This document shows, piece after piece, positions 28,841-36,770 of a stretch of 64,000 nt of DNA. The first letter of the stretch is position 1, and the number at the start of each line of letters is the position of its first letter. A program made the position numbers and the translations under genes. This DNA comes from Acinetobacter defluvii. Its GTDB lineage: Bacteria; Pseudomonadota; Gammaproteobacteria; Pseudomonadales; Moraxellaceae. Where the stretch lies: positions 2,604,001-2,668,000 of the forward strand of contig NZ_CP029397.2 of assembly GCF_001704615.3 (NCBI RefSeq). The letters are read 5' to 3'. The notes under the pieces were generated by a model that did not search any database, had not been told where the DNA came from, and was given only the letters and a program-made list of their open reading frames with translations.

Positions 28841-28910
28841 GTCAGGTCGTCCTGACGAGTTTTCTTGGTGCAGTTTTTATTATAAAAGCACTAAGGGAGG
28901 TCGTTCCTCC
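28841..28910 (-). promoter_or_regulatory. Guanidine-II (mini-ykkC) riboswitch candidate
   Basis: Read on the minus strand, two hairpins stand in the leader. GGAGG-AACGA-CCTCC (28910-28896) comes first; about 40 nt later comes GTCAGG-ACGA-CCTGAC (28856-28841). The ACGA loops with G-C closing pairs are the hallmark of guanidine-II RNAs, in which two ACGR hairpins bind guanidinium and free the ribosome-binding site. The gene controlled is a SugE/Gdx exporter, the classic target. The first loop has one extra A. A competing hairpin, CTCCTAA/TTAGGAG, overlaps the first stem. Confidence 0.8.
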
Positions 28911-28924
28911 TAAGATTTAGGAGA

Positions 28925-28930
28925 ATTATA
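28925..28930 (-). promoter_or_regulatory. -10 box for the SMR leader
   Basis: TATAAT on the minus strand lies about 15 nt before the first riboswitch hairpin. No convincing -35 is seen. Confidence 0.4.
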
Positions 28931-28993
28931 CGGCATTTGGTATTTATTTAGGGCATTTTTTACATTTAATGACCCAAAATACACCTATGAAGA

Positions 28994-29019
28994 ATAGGGC
29001 TTTAAAATTAAAGCCCTAT
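28994..29019. terminator. Hairpin downstream of copB
   Basis: The perfect stem ATAGGGCTTTAA / TTAAAGCCCTAT lies 24 nt past the copB stop. It lacks a clear T-run, so a terminator role is inferred from position. Confidence 0.45.
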
Positions 29020-29042
29020 AAAATCAATTTCCTAACAGCAAA

Positions 29043-30002
29043 TTAAAACTTAAACCTGACCCCTGCACCATAAAGCCAACCTTTTTTAGAGCTAGTTTCT
29101 ACTTGCCACGGCGTCACATCATTACCTTTGGAATATTCATAAGTAATATCCAAATAAGGCATAATTTTTTTACTGATCTCGTAACGAGTTTCGATACCTG
29201 CTGTTGCACCATTTAAGCCTGATTTTTTCGCGTATTTAGACTCATCATTAAACACAACATCTAAGTCAAGATACGGTTTTAAAATGAGCTTTTGTGTCAG
29301 CAATAGATCACGCTCTGTTTCCAAACTAAAACCTGAATAATTGTCCTCACCTACATAGAGATAAGCATCCGTTTCAAAGAAATATGGCGCCATACCATGC
29401 AAACCCATCACGCCATCTAGCTTTTCTTCAGTGTCAGTACTGCGCTGATCACGTTCAATTTTTTCCACGCGATAGCGCGCACCGATCTGTACATCCCAAA
29501 AGTCGGAGATCATGCGACTGTAGAGCATTTTAAAGTCATATTCAGCATCGTGTGATTCATGCTGATCGATCTGTGCTTTAAGGAAAATCTTGTTTTCATC
29601 TGTCCCTATGCGGGTTTCTATTTCAGACGTTAAAGCCCCATTGCCATCTTCATTAACTAACCATTTATTGTCTATCGTTGTTACTGCATAGATTTGTGCA
29701 CCATGTTCTTTACGATGATCGTGCCCTTGATGAGCTGTGTGATCCTCAGGAGCAGAAACTGTTTTTTGCTGTTGCTGATGTTGTGAATGATCCATTGCGC
29801 CATGATTCATAGATGCGTGATTCATATTTTCATGATTCATCTGTGAATGGTTCATTTTGGAATGATCCATTACAGGCATCGCAATCGTTTGGGTTTTAGT
29901 CGATGTATCTGAATGATGCACTTCATGCGCTACAGCCCAAGCACTGACTAAACAGAGCGAACTTGCCAATATCGTTTTTGGAAATAATTTAGTGATGTGC
30001 AT
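29043..30002 (-). CDS. copB: Copper resistance protein B (outer membrane)
   Basis: The ATG at 30002 is set by AAGGAGATAATC; the product has 319 residues and a signal peptide (ASSLCLVSAWAVAHE). A Met/His copper-binding region of repeated MNH/MDHS units covers about residues 40-75. A beta-barrel of CopB type follows, starting YAVTTIDNKWLVNEDGNGAL and ending KKGWLYGAGVRFKF with a terminal Phe. CopB is an outer-membrane copper-handling protein. It overlaps the copA 3' end by 14 nt, so the two are translationally coupled. Confidence 0.93.
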   Translation of the reverse strand: MHITKLFPKTILASSLCLVSAWAVAHEVHHSDTSTKTQTIAMPVMDHSKMNHSQMNHENMNHASMNHGAMDHSQHQQQQKTVSAPEDHTAHQGHDHRKEHGAQIYAVTTIDNKWLVNEDGNGALTSEIETRIGTDENKIFLKAQIDQHESHDAEYDFKMLYSRMISDFWDVQIGARYRVEKIERDQRSTDTEEKLDGVMGLHGMAPYFFETDAYLYVGEDNYSGFSLETERDLLLTQKLILKPYLDLDVVFNDESKYAKKSGLNGATAGIETRYEISKKIMPYLDITYEYSKGNDVTPWQVETSSKKGWLYGAGVRFKF

Positions 30003-31767
30003 GATTATCTCCTTGCTGTACTGCATTGCTATTTTTATCTACATTGCTATTTGTATGACTATTTGTTGAAGCGTTTTTTTGAATTGGAGTCGTTGTGGTT
30101 TCTCCATCTGAAACATTGGCAACGATTAATTTATTCATCATGCCTGCGCTCATGTGATACAACAGGTGACAATGAATCGCCCATTCACCCAACTCATCGG
30201 CAGTCAGTAACGCTGTTACGGTTTTTGCAGGTGGTACAACGATGGTATGCTTGTTCGGCATATCCACTGCAGGCTGACCATTTTCCAACTGCATAAACAT
30301 GCCATGTAAATGCATCGGGTGCGCCATCATACTGTCATTGATAAATTTGATACGGATGCGCTCGCCATATTTCACTTTTAAAGGTTCAGCATCACTGAAT
30401 TTTTTACCATTGATTGTCCAAATATAACGCTCCATGGTACCGCCCAAACGAATGACTAATTCACTTGTTGGTTCGCGCGTATCAGATTGTGGTGTTAGAG
30501 ATTTTAAATCACTATATTGCAAGGCTTTATCGCCTTGTGGTGTTGATGCATTTGCCCAACCTTCTACAACGCCATCTAATTTTTGCGTTGTTTTAGCATC
30601 AGTCATTTGATGTTGTGAATGATCCATGCCTTGCATATCGTCATGATTCATCTTTGAGTGATCCACGTCCCCATGTTCACCACCATCGCCATGCCCCATA
30701 TCCGCCATATTTAAAATGGCACGTGGACGTGCTTGTGGCATGTGGGTAACATGCGACTGCGGTGTCAATTCATTGTGTAATGTGCCAACTGCAAAACCTG
30801 AACGGTCAATCGATTCTGCTTCAATTTGATAATGATCAGCTTTCGGTTCAACCACGACATCATAGGTTTCTGCCGTACCAATACGAAACTCATCCACAGG
30901 TACAGGTTTAACAGGCTGACCATCTGCACCCACCACTGTCATTTTTAAGGTGGGAATACGCACATCGAAGAACGACATTGCAGAGGCATTAATAAAACGT
31001 AAACGGACTTTTTCATTCGGCTTAAACATGCCCGTCCAATTCTGCTCAGGCGTTTTACCATTCATCAAAAATGTATACCCCGTAACATCAGACATGTCGG
31101 TTTTTAACATCCGCATCTGATTCCACATTTTGCGATCAGACCAAGTGGCTTTGATGCCATCACGTTTCACTTGTTTCCATACATCGCTCAAAGTTTCACG
31201 CTGATCTTGATAATATTCAGCCGAGATCTTTAGGTTTTTTTGAATCTGGTCACTGGTTTTTTCGTGAAAATCAGACAACATCACCACATAGTCACGCTCA
31301 GTTTTTTCATGCTCAGCCAGTGGTTTTTTGTCTTTTGGATAAATCACCAAAGCACCATATAAACCATCCTGTTCCTGACCTTTGGAATGAGCATGATACC
31401 AATACGTTCCACTTTGGCGAACTTTGAATTTATAGACAAATTCCCCTTGTGGCTTGATGCCATTGAAGCCATTAAAACCTGGTACACCGTCCATAATTCC
31501 AGGCAACAATAACCCATGCCAATGAATGGAAGAATCCTGATTTTTTAAATGATTATGCACATGAATGACGGCATCATCCCCTTCCTCAAACTCAAGTAAA
31601 GGCGCAGGAAACTGACCATTTACTGTAATTCGTTTAAGCGATTTGCCTGTGACATTGACCATTCCTTCATCAATGGTCAGATGATATTCTTTGAGCGCTG
31701 CAAAACTCCATGTAGAAGACAAGAGCGCAACAGCAACGATGATGCTTTTTGAAAATTGAATAGACAT
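29989..31767 (-). CDS. copA: Copper resistance multicopper oxidase CopA
   Basis: The 592-residue periplasmic oxidase has a signal peptide and all four copper-ligand blocks. These are HWHGLLLPGIMDGVPG near residue 80, YWYHAHSKGQ near 122, HPMHLHGMFMQL near 485 and WAIHCHLLYHMSAGM near 530. A Met/His-rich insert (HGDGGEHGDVDHSKMNHDDM) at about residue 360 is typical of CopA-type enzymes that oxidise Cu(I). The C-terminus is also His-rich (DNHAHH). It is the second gene of the operon; copB overlaps its end. Confidence 0.96.
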   Translation of the reverse strand: MSIQFSKSIIVAVALLSSTWSFAALKEYHLTIDEGMVNVTGKSLKRITVNGQFPAPLLEFEEGDDAVIHVHNHLKNQDSSIHWHGLLLPGIMDGVPGFNGFNGIKPQGEFVYKFKVRQSGTYWYHAHSKGQEQDGLYGALVIYPKDKKPLAEHEKTERDYVVMLSDFHEKTSDQIQKNLKISAEYYQDQRETLSDVWKQVKRDGIKATWSDRKMWNQMRMLKTDMSDVTGYTFLMNGKTPEQNWTGMFKPNEKVRLRFINASAMSFFDVRIPTLKMTVVGADGQPVKPVPVDEFRIGTAETYDVVVEPKADHYQIEAESIDRSGFAVGTLHNELTPQSHVTHMPQARPRAILNMADMGHGDGGEHGDVDHSKMNHDDMQGMDHSQHQMTDAKTTQKLDGVVEGWANASTPQGDKALQYSDLKSLTPQSDTREPTSELVIRLGGTMERYIWTINGKKFSDAEPLKVKYGERIRIKFINDSMMAHPMHLHGMFMQLENGQPAVDMPNKHTIVVPPAKTVTALLTADELGEWAIHCHLLYHMSAGMMNKLIVANVSDGETTTTPIQKNASTNSHTNSNVDKNSNAVQQGDNHAHH

Positions 31768-31821
31768 AATTTAACCTTAATTTCTGAAATTATTTTAAAA
31801 ATAATGTTTCGGGAAATAAGG

Positions 31822-32319
31822 TTAAGCTTTTGGAGGACGTAGGATTTCTTGCCAATGCCCAACAAGATGCTGTGCTTGGTAATGGATTTTTAAGCTGTTT
31901 TTCTCAAGATTAACTGGAGGCTCAACCAGTTTTGGAAGATCTGCATTAAACCAAACAATCGAAGACTGACAGAAAAATAGCGCACAATCCTGACAATCTG
32001 CATGTTGGGCGTGCTGGGTTTGAATCAATTGTGTATGGCAGTCTTTTAACGCTTGCATATGTTGAGCAGGGTTGTGATGTGCATCTTGCGTTACAGCTTG
32101 CTGTAGATCTATGCAATGATTATTCATCTCTTGTAGAGACATTCCCAGCATCGAACTTTGTGGTTGATGTGTATTGGACTGATTTTGTGTTTGTTGATGT
32201 TGCATTTGCATTTTGATCTGCATGGCATTTACCGATGCAATAGACACACCACTCCATCCTATGGCAAAAACCATAAGACAAACAAACCACGCCTGTTTGC
32301 AGAGTTGTGTCAACATCAT
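31822..32319 (-). CDS. CopL/DUF2946-like copper-associated protein
   Basis: The 165-residue protein heads the copper operon. It has a hydrophobic signal-like start (FVCLMVFAIGWSGVSIA), a region rich in Met, Gln and His (MQIKMQMQHQQTQNQ), many His and Cys residues including HADCQDCALFFC, and ends ILRPPKA. The position before copAB, the CxxC-type metal ligands and the R-PP ending resemble CopL/DUF2946 proteins, which in Xanthomonas regulate copAB. Copper binding and export are inferred; regulation is possible. The ribosome-binding site is weak. Confidence 0.65.
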   Translation of the reverse strand: MMLTQLCKQAWFVCLMVFAIGWSGVSIASVNAMQIKMQMQHQQTQNQSNTHQPQSSMLGMSLQEMNNHCIDLQQAVTQDAHHNPAQHMQALKDCHTQLIQTQHAQHADCQDCALFFCQSSIVWFNADLPKLVEPPVNLEKNSLKIHYQAQHLVGHWQEILRPPKA

Positions 32320-32505
32320 CTATCAGTCAATTGAGAATCGCTATTGTTTAAGCATAACTAATAATCAAGGCAGTAGCAAATATTATCCTATATTCCTTGT
32401 TCCCTTGTCTTAAAAGATTTCAGCAATACAATGTTGAAGAATTAGGCGAGTCTTTTTGAGCTTTTTATTTAAAATAAAAAGATGATTTTCCATTTTATAT
32501 AAAAC

Positions 32506-32532
32506 AAAAAGAGCCCAATTTGAGCTCTTTTT
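32506..32532 (-). terminator. Terminator downstream of rpe
   Basis: The stem AAAAAGAGC / GCTCTTTTT with T-runs in both directions lies about 145 nt past the rpe stop, beyond the TTATC array. It probably ends the rpe transcript. Confidence 0.7.
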
Positions 32533-32591
32533 AAACTTATTTTGTATAAGCACCAAGCAATTGATCATGCTTTGTTTAAACTATAAACACT

Positions 32592-32660
32592 TTATCAGCA
32601 TGCTTATCAACACAGTTATCCATATAGTTATCTTCAGACTTATCCACAACCTTATCCCAA
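32592..32660. repeat. Six TTATC motifs at exact 12-nt spacing (DnaA-box-like array)
   Basis: TTATC starts at 32592, 32604, 32616, 32628, 32640 and 32652, with no deviation from 12 nt. The 9-mers are TTATCAGCA, TTATCAACA, TTATCCATA, TTATCTTCA, TTATCCACA (the perfect DnaA box) and TTATCCCAA. The 7 nt between motifs vary, so this is not a copied tandem repeat but a phased binding-site pattern. DnaA binding, perhaps as a titration or regulatory cluster, is an inference. Confidence 0.65.
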
Positions 32661-32675
32661 TGATTGTGATTAAGT

Positions 32676-33362
32676 CTAAGCCTGTTGTGAACCTGCCAAT
32701 GCCAGTTCAGCACGCATCTCATCAATCACCGCTTTATAATCATCTTGACCAAAGATTGCTGAGCCAGCAACAAACATATCTGCCCCTGCTTCAGCGATTT
32801 TGCGAATATTGCTCGGTGTTACACCGCCATCTACTTCCAAACGAATATCACGTCCAGATGCATCAATGATTTTACGTGCTTGGCATAATTTTTCCAAAGT
32901 GGTTGGAATGAACTTTTGTCCACCAAAACCGGGGTTTACACTCATAATAAGCACTTGATCAACCTTGTCTAAAACATAATCTAAATAATGTAATGGTGTT
33001 GCTGGGTTAAAGACTAAGCCTGCTTTTGCGCCACCATCTTTGATCAATTGTAATGATCGATCAATATGATGCGATGCTTCTGGATGAAATGTAATAATAT
33101 CCGCACCTGCTTCTAGGAAGTCACCAATCAGACGGTCAACGGGCGAGACCATCAGATGTACATCTATCGGTGCTTTGACTCCATATTTTTTTAATGCTTT
33201 ACAGATCCCTGCACCAAAAGTCAGATTCGGTACATAATGATTATCCATCACATCAAAATGCACAACATCTGCACCTGCTGCTAGCACATTGTCAACGTCT
33301 TCGCCTAAACGAGCAAAGTCAGCAGATAAAATTGAAGGTGCGATTAAAAATGGCTTGGACAT
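32676..33362 (-). CDS. rpe: Ribulose-phosphate 3-epimerase
   Basis: Rpe interconverts ribulose 5-phosphate and xylulose 5-phosphate in the pentose phosphate path. The 228-residue TIM barrel shows [29 protein letters not shown] near residue 39 (metal-binding D and H), IDVHLMVSP near 66, [14 protein letters not shown] near 140 and LEVDGGV near 176. TAGGTTGATCC precedes the ATG. It is a single gene here, and its 3' region holds the phased TTATC array. Confidence 0.97.
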   Translation of the reverse strand: MSKPFLIAPSILSADFARLGEDVDNVLAAGADVVHFDVMDNHYVPNLTFGAGICKALKKYGVKAPIDVHLMVSPVDRLIGDFLEAGADIITFHPEASHHIDRSLQLIKDGGAKAGLVFNPATPLHYLDYVLDKVDQVLIMSVNPGFGGQKFIPTTLEKLCQARKIIDASGRDIRLEVDGGVTPSNIRKIAEAGADMFVAGSAIFGQDDYKAVIDEMRAELALAGSQQA

Positions 33363-33553
33363 GGATCAACCTAGCTTGAAAATGGATTTTCAAAATTATA
33401 GCAAACTTCTCGTTTAACTTTGCTGAAAATGCCTCAGATAAATTATGAAAACCTTACTCAGCATTCCAATATTGCAACGAAGCGTTCTATTTACATGACA
33501 GCATCACTTGCTATTTTTTGCTAGCTTTGAACAACCTCAAGGAGTAAATGAGA

Positions 33554-33832
33554 ATGAAAAGCAATACCATTATTTTAACTAATGATGCCAAACGCATCGT
33601 CAAGCGTTTATTGAACCATTGGAAGCATAAGTTTGAGGTGGCTGAAATGGATGAAAAGTTAAGTATTTTTATGCCCGATGCAACAGTGAATCTCTCCCCT
33701 CAACAGGACAGTCTTGTGGTTGATTTAGAAACAGAACGAGAAGATTATGCCCAGCTAGAACACATCATTCTTGCGCATTTAAATCGTATGGCACAGCAGG
33801 AGTTTTCTGTAGAATGGCAACATCAAGCTTAA
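33554..33832 (+). CDS. DUF2218-family protein
   Basis: The ATG at 33554 sits 9 nt from GGAG; the ATG at 33548 is only 3 nt from it and is less likely. The product of about 92 residues matches DUF2218: AKRIVKRLLNHWKHKFEV, then VNLSPQQDSLVVDLETERED and EFSVEWQ at the end. The domain is a small alpha/beta fold without a known function and is sometimes found beside iron-uptake genes; no such gene is adjacent here. Confidence 0.8.
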   Translation: MKSNTIILTNDAKRIVKRLLNHWKHKFEVAEMDEKLSIFMPDATVNLSPQQDSLVVDLETEREDYAQLEHIILAHLNRMAQQEFSVEWQHQA

Positions 33833-33847
33833 AACTAAGCTTGATGT
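33820..33847 (+). terminator. Hairpin overlapping the DUF2218 stop codon
   Basis: ACATCAAGCTTA / TAAGCTTGATGT form a perfect 12-bp stem with a 4-nt loop that covers the last codons and the stop. The T-run after it is short. Confidence 0.5.
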
Positions 33848-33882
33848 TTCAGTAAAATCGTCTTTAAGCAATGGGCTTTAAA

Positions 33883-34986
33883 TTATTCGGATTTTTTCTG
33901 CTGTTGCTCAAAATCACGCACCATTTTTATGCGTTCTTCCGTTGCAGGATGGGATTCAAATATTTCAAGCACTCGATCTAGGTGTGAATCTGTTTCCGAT
34001 GCCTCTGTCTTTTGCTGTGCTTTGCCAGACTTTTCTTTGTCATCTTTAGCATCCGCACTTTCATACTCATCATTTAAACGTTGTAATAGATTTGCGAAAT
34101 GTTCAACTTCGATATGTTGGCGATCCATCAAATTTAAAGCATACAAATCTGCTTCTTGTTCAAACTTACGTGAGTATTTCGCACCCAACATGGCAGCAGG
34201 CAAAGAGCTAAATAAATCAGAACTGTCGCCAGTCATCGCAATATACAACACGCTCATACCTAGACTCGACAAACCTTGCTGTAAACTATGGCGTTCGATC
34301 AAGTGTCCTTGTTCATGTGCAAGCACTCCTAAAATCTCTTGATCACTATGTGCCAGTTCAACCAATTCATCTGTGACAATAATCGTGTTATTGGGTAAAG
34401 CGATGGCATTTGCACCAAGCTCGCTGCCTTTTCTAAATAAGAGTTTGGCAGGACGACCTTCTGCAATTTTTTCTATATATTGCTTACGAATCTGTTCTTG
34501 TTGTCCTTTGGCAAGCTCACTTGGTTCAGTCCAATATTTATCGACATACGCTTCTGCTTCATCGCCTAAACGTTGCATACTATTTTCAGGCAATTGAAAG
34601 GCAACATAATGTGATGCTGCTGGAATCCCCCATTTCACCAAAGTAAAAGCAAAAAATACAACAAACACTACACTAAATAAAATCAGTGCAGGTGAGCGTT
34701 CTAACTTCCAGATCGAACCATATACTTTTTTAGGCGCTATATGAAACCACTCTGGTAAATCCTCTTGAAATTCAATTCGTGCATCATCATCATTCAACTC
34801 AACCACAGGCTTCAGTTGCCCCAAAGCCCCAATCAACTGCATATCCTGATATTGGTAATGACGCACCAATTGCTGACGCTCACCATAACGCACCTGAATG
34901 CTATGCTCATCTAGCGCATAAACATACGCTTGGTGTGGTTTAGACACCACACCATCATAAAAAACGACTTGTACAGATTGCGTCAT
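33883..34986 (-). CDS. M48-family metallopeptidase
   Basis: The 367-residue protein has a cytoplasmic N-terminal part of about 110 residues, one hydrophobic anchor (LILFSVVFVVFFAFTLVKW) and an M48 peptidase domain. The zinc motif is LAHEQGHLIERH near residue 223 (HExxH), and the third-ligand region is SRKFEQEADLYALNLM near 272. A C-terminal charged tail (DAKDDKEKSGKAQQK) is probably unstructured. A role in membrane-protein quality control is inferred from the family. The DUF898 gene ends 21 nt upstream, suggesting an operon. Confidence 0.9.
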   Translation of the reverse strand: MTQSVQVVFYDGVVSKPHQAYVYALDEHSIQVRYGERQQLVRHYQYQDMQLIGALGQLKPVVELNDDDARIEFQEDLPEWFHIAPKKVYGSIWKLERSPALILFSVVFVVFFAFTLVKWGIPAASHYVAFQLPENSMQRLGDEAEAYVDKYWTEPSELAKGQQEQIRKQYIEKIAEGRPAKLLFRKGSELGANAIALPNNTIIVTDELVELAHSDQEILGVLAHEQGHLIERHSLQQGLSSLGMSVLYIAMTGDSSDLFSSLPAAMLGAKYSRKFEQEADLYALNLMDRQHIEVEHFANLLQRLNDEYESADAKDDKEKSGKAQQKTEASETDSHLDRVLEIFESHPATEERIKMVRDFEQQQKKSE

Positions 34987-35007
34987 GTAGTTTTCAGCTC
35001 ATATAAA

Positions 35008-36114
35008 TTAAAGTGAAACATCAATATCAAAAATATCACTGATTTCTTCAGCCAAAGCACTATGATCAGCTTGTGCCAAATTCATCATTTGGTCAGGATC
35101 ATCCTGTAAGATCAAACTTAAAGACTCAACTTTATATTTATAAATTCGAATCGCTGCCCAAGCCGACATCAACCCCAATGACAAAATTTTAACAATCCAA
35201 TTGGTTCCAACAATCCATGCATAACGCCATTGGTTACAATCGGTAGCAAATTTACTATTCCCGATGACCGTGTTGTTCCATGTTGTAATAAATACGCGTG
35301 CGCTGATTAAGGGATAAATAAACAAACCTGCGATCACATAACCTAAACCAAAAATGGTGAAAAAAGCCTGCGGATTTGATAATCCACCGATGACACCACC
35401 CACGATCCCTAGAACAAAAAGTACCCCCATAAACATAAATACAGGAATATAAACTGCTCGCATATAATCAGACCATTCTGCTTGCAACTTAAATTTTAGC
35501 TGTCCTGCATATAAATGATTAATGCAATAACTTTTATACAACCAAATCATCACAGGGAAAAATATACCTAGTGTGAAAATATAGATACCAATACATTTTA
35601 AGAAAACCATGTAGGCTTGTTTGGTTGTCCCTGCAAAATAAAACCGACTATTGGCATATTTACTGTTTCGTGCTGTAAAGCGAATGGTCGCTCGAATTAA
35701 CCACGGTACAGCAAGATACAGAATGACAAATCCGATCAGTGTTGCCGTGATGGAATATTGTGAAATAACTGAGATCGCAGCATAAATCCCGAGTGCAATT
35801 AAACGTCCGATTAAGATTTTTTTGGGTACCCCTGTAAAATCAAAACGTCTTCTAAAAAATTCGGTATTGCCATAAAAGTAGCGTAAGCGACGCACTTTCG
35901 CCCAAGGTGCATAGAGGCTCAAGGTTACGATGGTCAGTAAAATATTTACGATCCAAATCCCAAAGTACTCCATCGCATCGCCATGAAATTTGAAACGGCG
36001 AACACGTCCAAAACTTGGTGTAGGCGGTGCGTCATCAGGAGGAAGACCAGCGTTTTTGGTCAGGCTTAGACCACTAGTATTTGGAAATGGTGGTGGTATT
36101 TGTTCTTGCATCAT
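35008..36114 (-). CDS. DUF898 (YjgN-like) membrane protein
   Basis: The 368-residue protein has a proline-rich start (EQIPPPFPNTSG), then FKFHGDAMEYFGIWIVNILL and TIVTLSLYAPWAKVRRLRYF, which are the DUF898 signature, with about seven helices. AKVRRLRYFYGNTEF and RYAWIVGTNWIVKILSLGLM fit YjgN. It ends in an acidic tail. The function of DUF898 is unknown. The close M48 peptidase gene downstream suggests that the two act together. Confidence 0.9.
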   Translation of the reverse strand: MMQEQIPPPFPNTSGLSLTKNAGLPPDDAPPTPSFGRVRRFKFHGDAMEYFGIWIVNILLTIVTLSLYAPWAKVRRLRYFYGNTEFFRRRFDFTGVPKKILIGRLIALGIYAAISVISQYSITATLIGFVILYLAVPWLIRATIRFTARNSKYANSRFYFAGTTKQAYMVFLKCIGIYIFTLGIFFPVMIWLYKSYCINHLYAGQLKFKLQAEWSDYMRAVYIPVFMFMGVLFVLGIVGGVIGGLSNPQAFFTIFGLGYVIAGLFIYPLISARVFITTWNNTVIGNSKFATDCNQWRYAWIVGTNWIVKILSLGLMSAWAAIRIYKYKVESLSLILQDDPDQMMNLAQADHSALAEEISDIFDIDVSL

Positions 36115-36402
36115 TTTCTCTTATTTTTAATAGGTCATGTTCATAAGGACAATCGTGAAACAATATTTTGAATTTAAGCAAATCGAGTGTATAGATTTTT
36201 CCAATTAAAATAAATAGTGTATTTCTATTCAAGTAGTTTCTAGATATCAAATGGATAAGTATAGTTTGTATGGTTGCTTTGATTATTTTGTTAAGTAACA
36301 AAATAAATTATTTTAAAATCAGGAGTGATTATTTTTGATAGTTTTTGTCAATATAAACCTAAAAATTAAGTACTATTACATAAATCCCTTGTTTAGCGCT
36401 CG
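36115..36402. other. AT-rich intergenic region, no gene seen
   Basis: About 290 nt of AT-rich DNA lie upstream of the DUF898 gene. A 75-codon frame here overlaps the DUF898 start and has no ribosome-binding site, so it is not accepted. The promoter of the DUF898-M48 operon should lie here. Confidence 0.5.
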
Positions 36403-36498
36403 TTAAAAAAGCGCAAGTTCGGCTGTATTGGTTGCGCCGCTTGCCAAAATATAGCGGCGTTCCTCTTCGGCTTTTTGTTCGGGGGATTTTTTGGGCAT
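36403..36498 (-). other. GC-richer mini-ORF (31 codons), possible remnant
   Basis: ATG at 36498 opens 31 codons (MPKKSPEQKAEEERRYILAS, then GATNTAELALF). The composition is distinctly GC-richer than the flanks, and CGC/GGC codons are frequent. It lies 21 nt past the vagC-like stop. The ribosome-binding site is poor. It may be the N-terminal stub of a lost gene left by a transfer or deletion. I do not recognise a full-length family. Confidence 0.35.
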
Positions 36499-36519
36499 GG
36501 GTTTCTCAGCTTAGATTCT

Positions 36520-36735
36520 TTATTTTGGTGATTTATCTTCCTTTACTTCTGCTGATAAATCAGTAGGTATTTGTACTATTCCAATATTAGCTTGTTCTGC
36601 TGTAATTGGTTTCTCTCGCAGAATGACTTCATCGCCATTACGAAAAATTTCGACCTCTGAACCTTTAAAGTTAAATTCTTCAGGAAGATCAATATATTGA
36701 TCTTCTCCAATCATGTAAGGTTTGATTGTTAGCAT
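36520..36735 (-). CDS. VagC/VapB-like (AbrB-fold) antitoxin without partner
   Basis: The 71-residue product has the SpoVT/AbrB swapped-hairpin pattern of VagC-type antitoxins: QYIDLPEEFNFKGSEVEIF then NGDEVILREKP. A typical DNA-binding half is followed by a toxin-binding tail. GGAG precedes the ATG, and TATAAT lies just before that, so it may have its own promoter. A PIN-domain VapC toxin would be expected right after it, but only a 31-codon mini-ORF is there, so it is an orphan. The nuclease-like gene ends 35 nt upstream. Confidence 0.7.
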   Translation of the reverse strand: MLTIKPYMIGEDQYIDLPEEFNFKGSEVEIFRNGDEVILREKPITAEQANIGIVQIPTDLSAEVKEDKSPK

Positions 36736-36770
36736 TTGTTTACTCCAAAATTATAGATCATAGAGAATCT

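Larger units (their letters stand above)
32320..32675. other. Intergenic region between the copper operon and rpe
   Basis: These 356 nt carry the copper-operon promoter side, an AT-rich middle, a terminator at 32506-32532 and the phased TTATC array at 32592-32660. No gene is supported. Confidence 0.6.

Noticed and set aside
32592-32660. A possible CRISPR-like array
   Set aside because: The conserved core is only 5-9 nt with 12-nt period and no spacers of normal length, so it is not CRISPR.
32561-32869. A 102-codon plus-strand frame covering the 12-nt TTATC array
   Set aside because: It overlaps the end of rpe in antisense and has no ribosome-binding site; the repeat is better read as DNA-level sites.
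36074-36301. A 75-codon frame overlapping the DUF898 start
   Set aside because: AT-rich frame without ribosome-binding site that runs through the likely promoter region.
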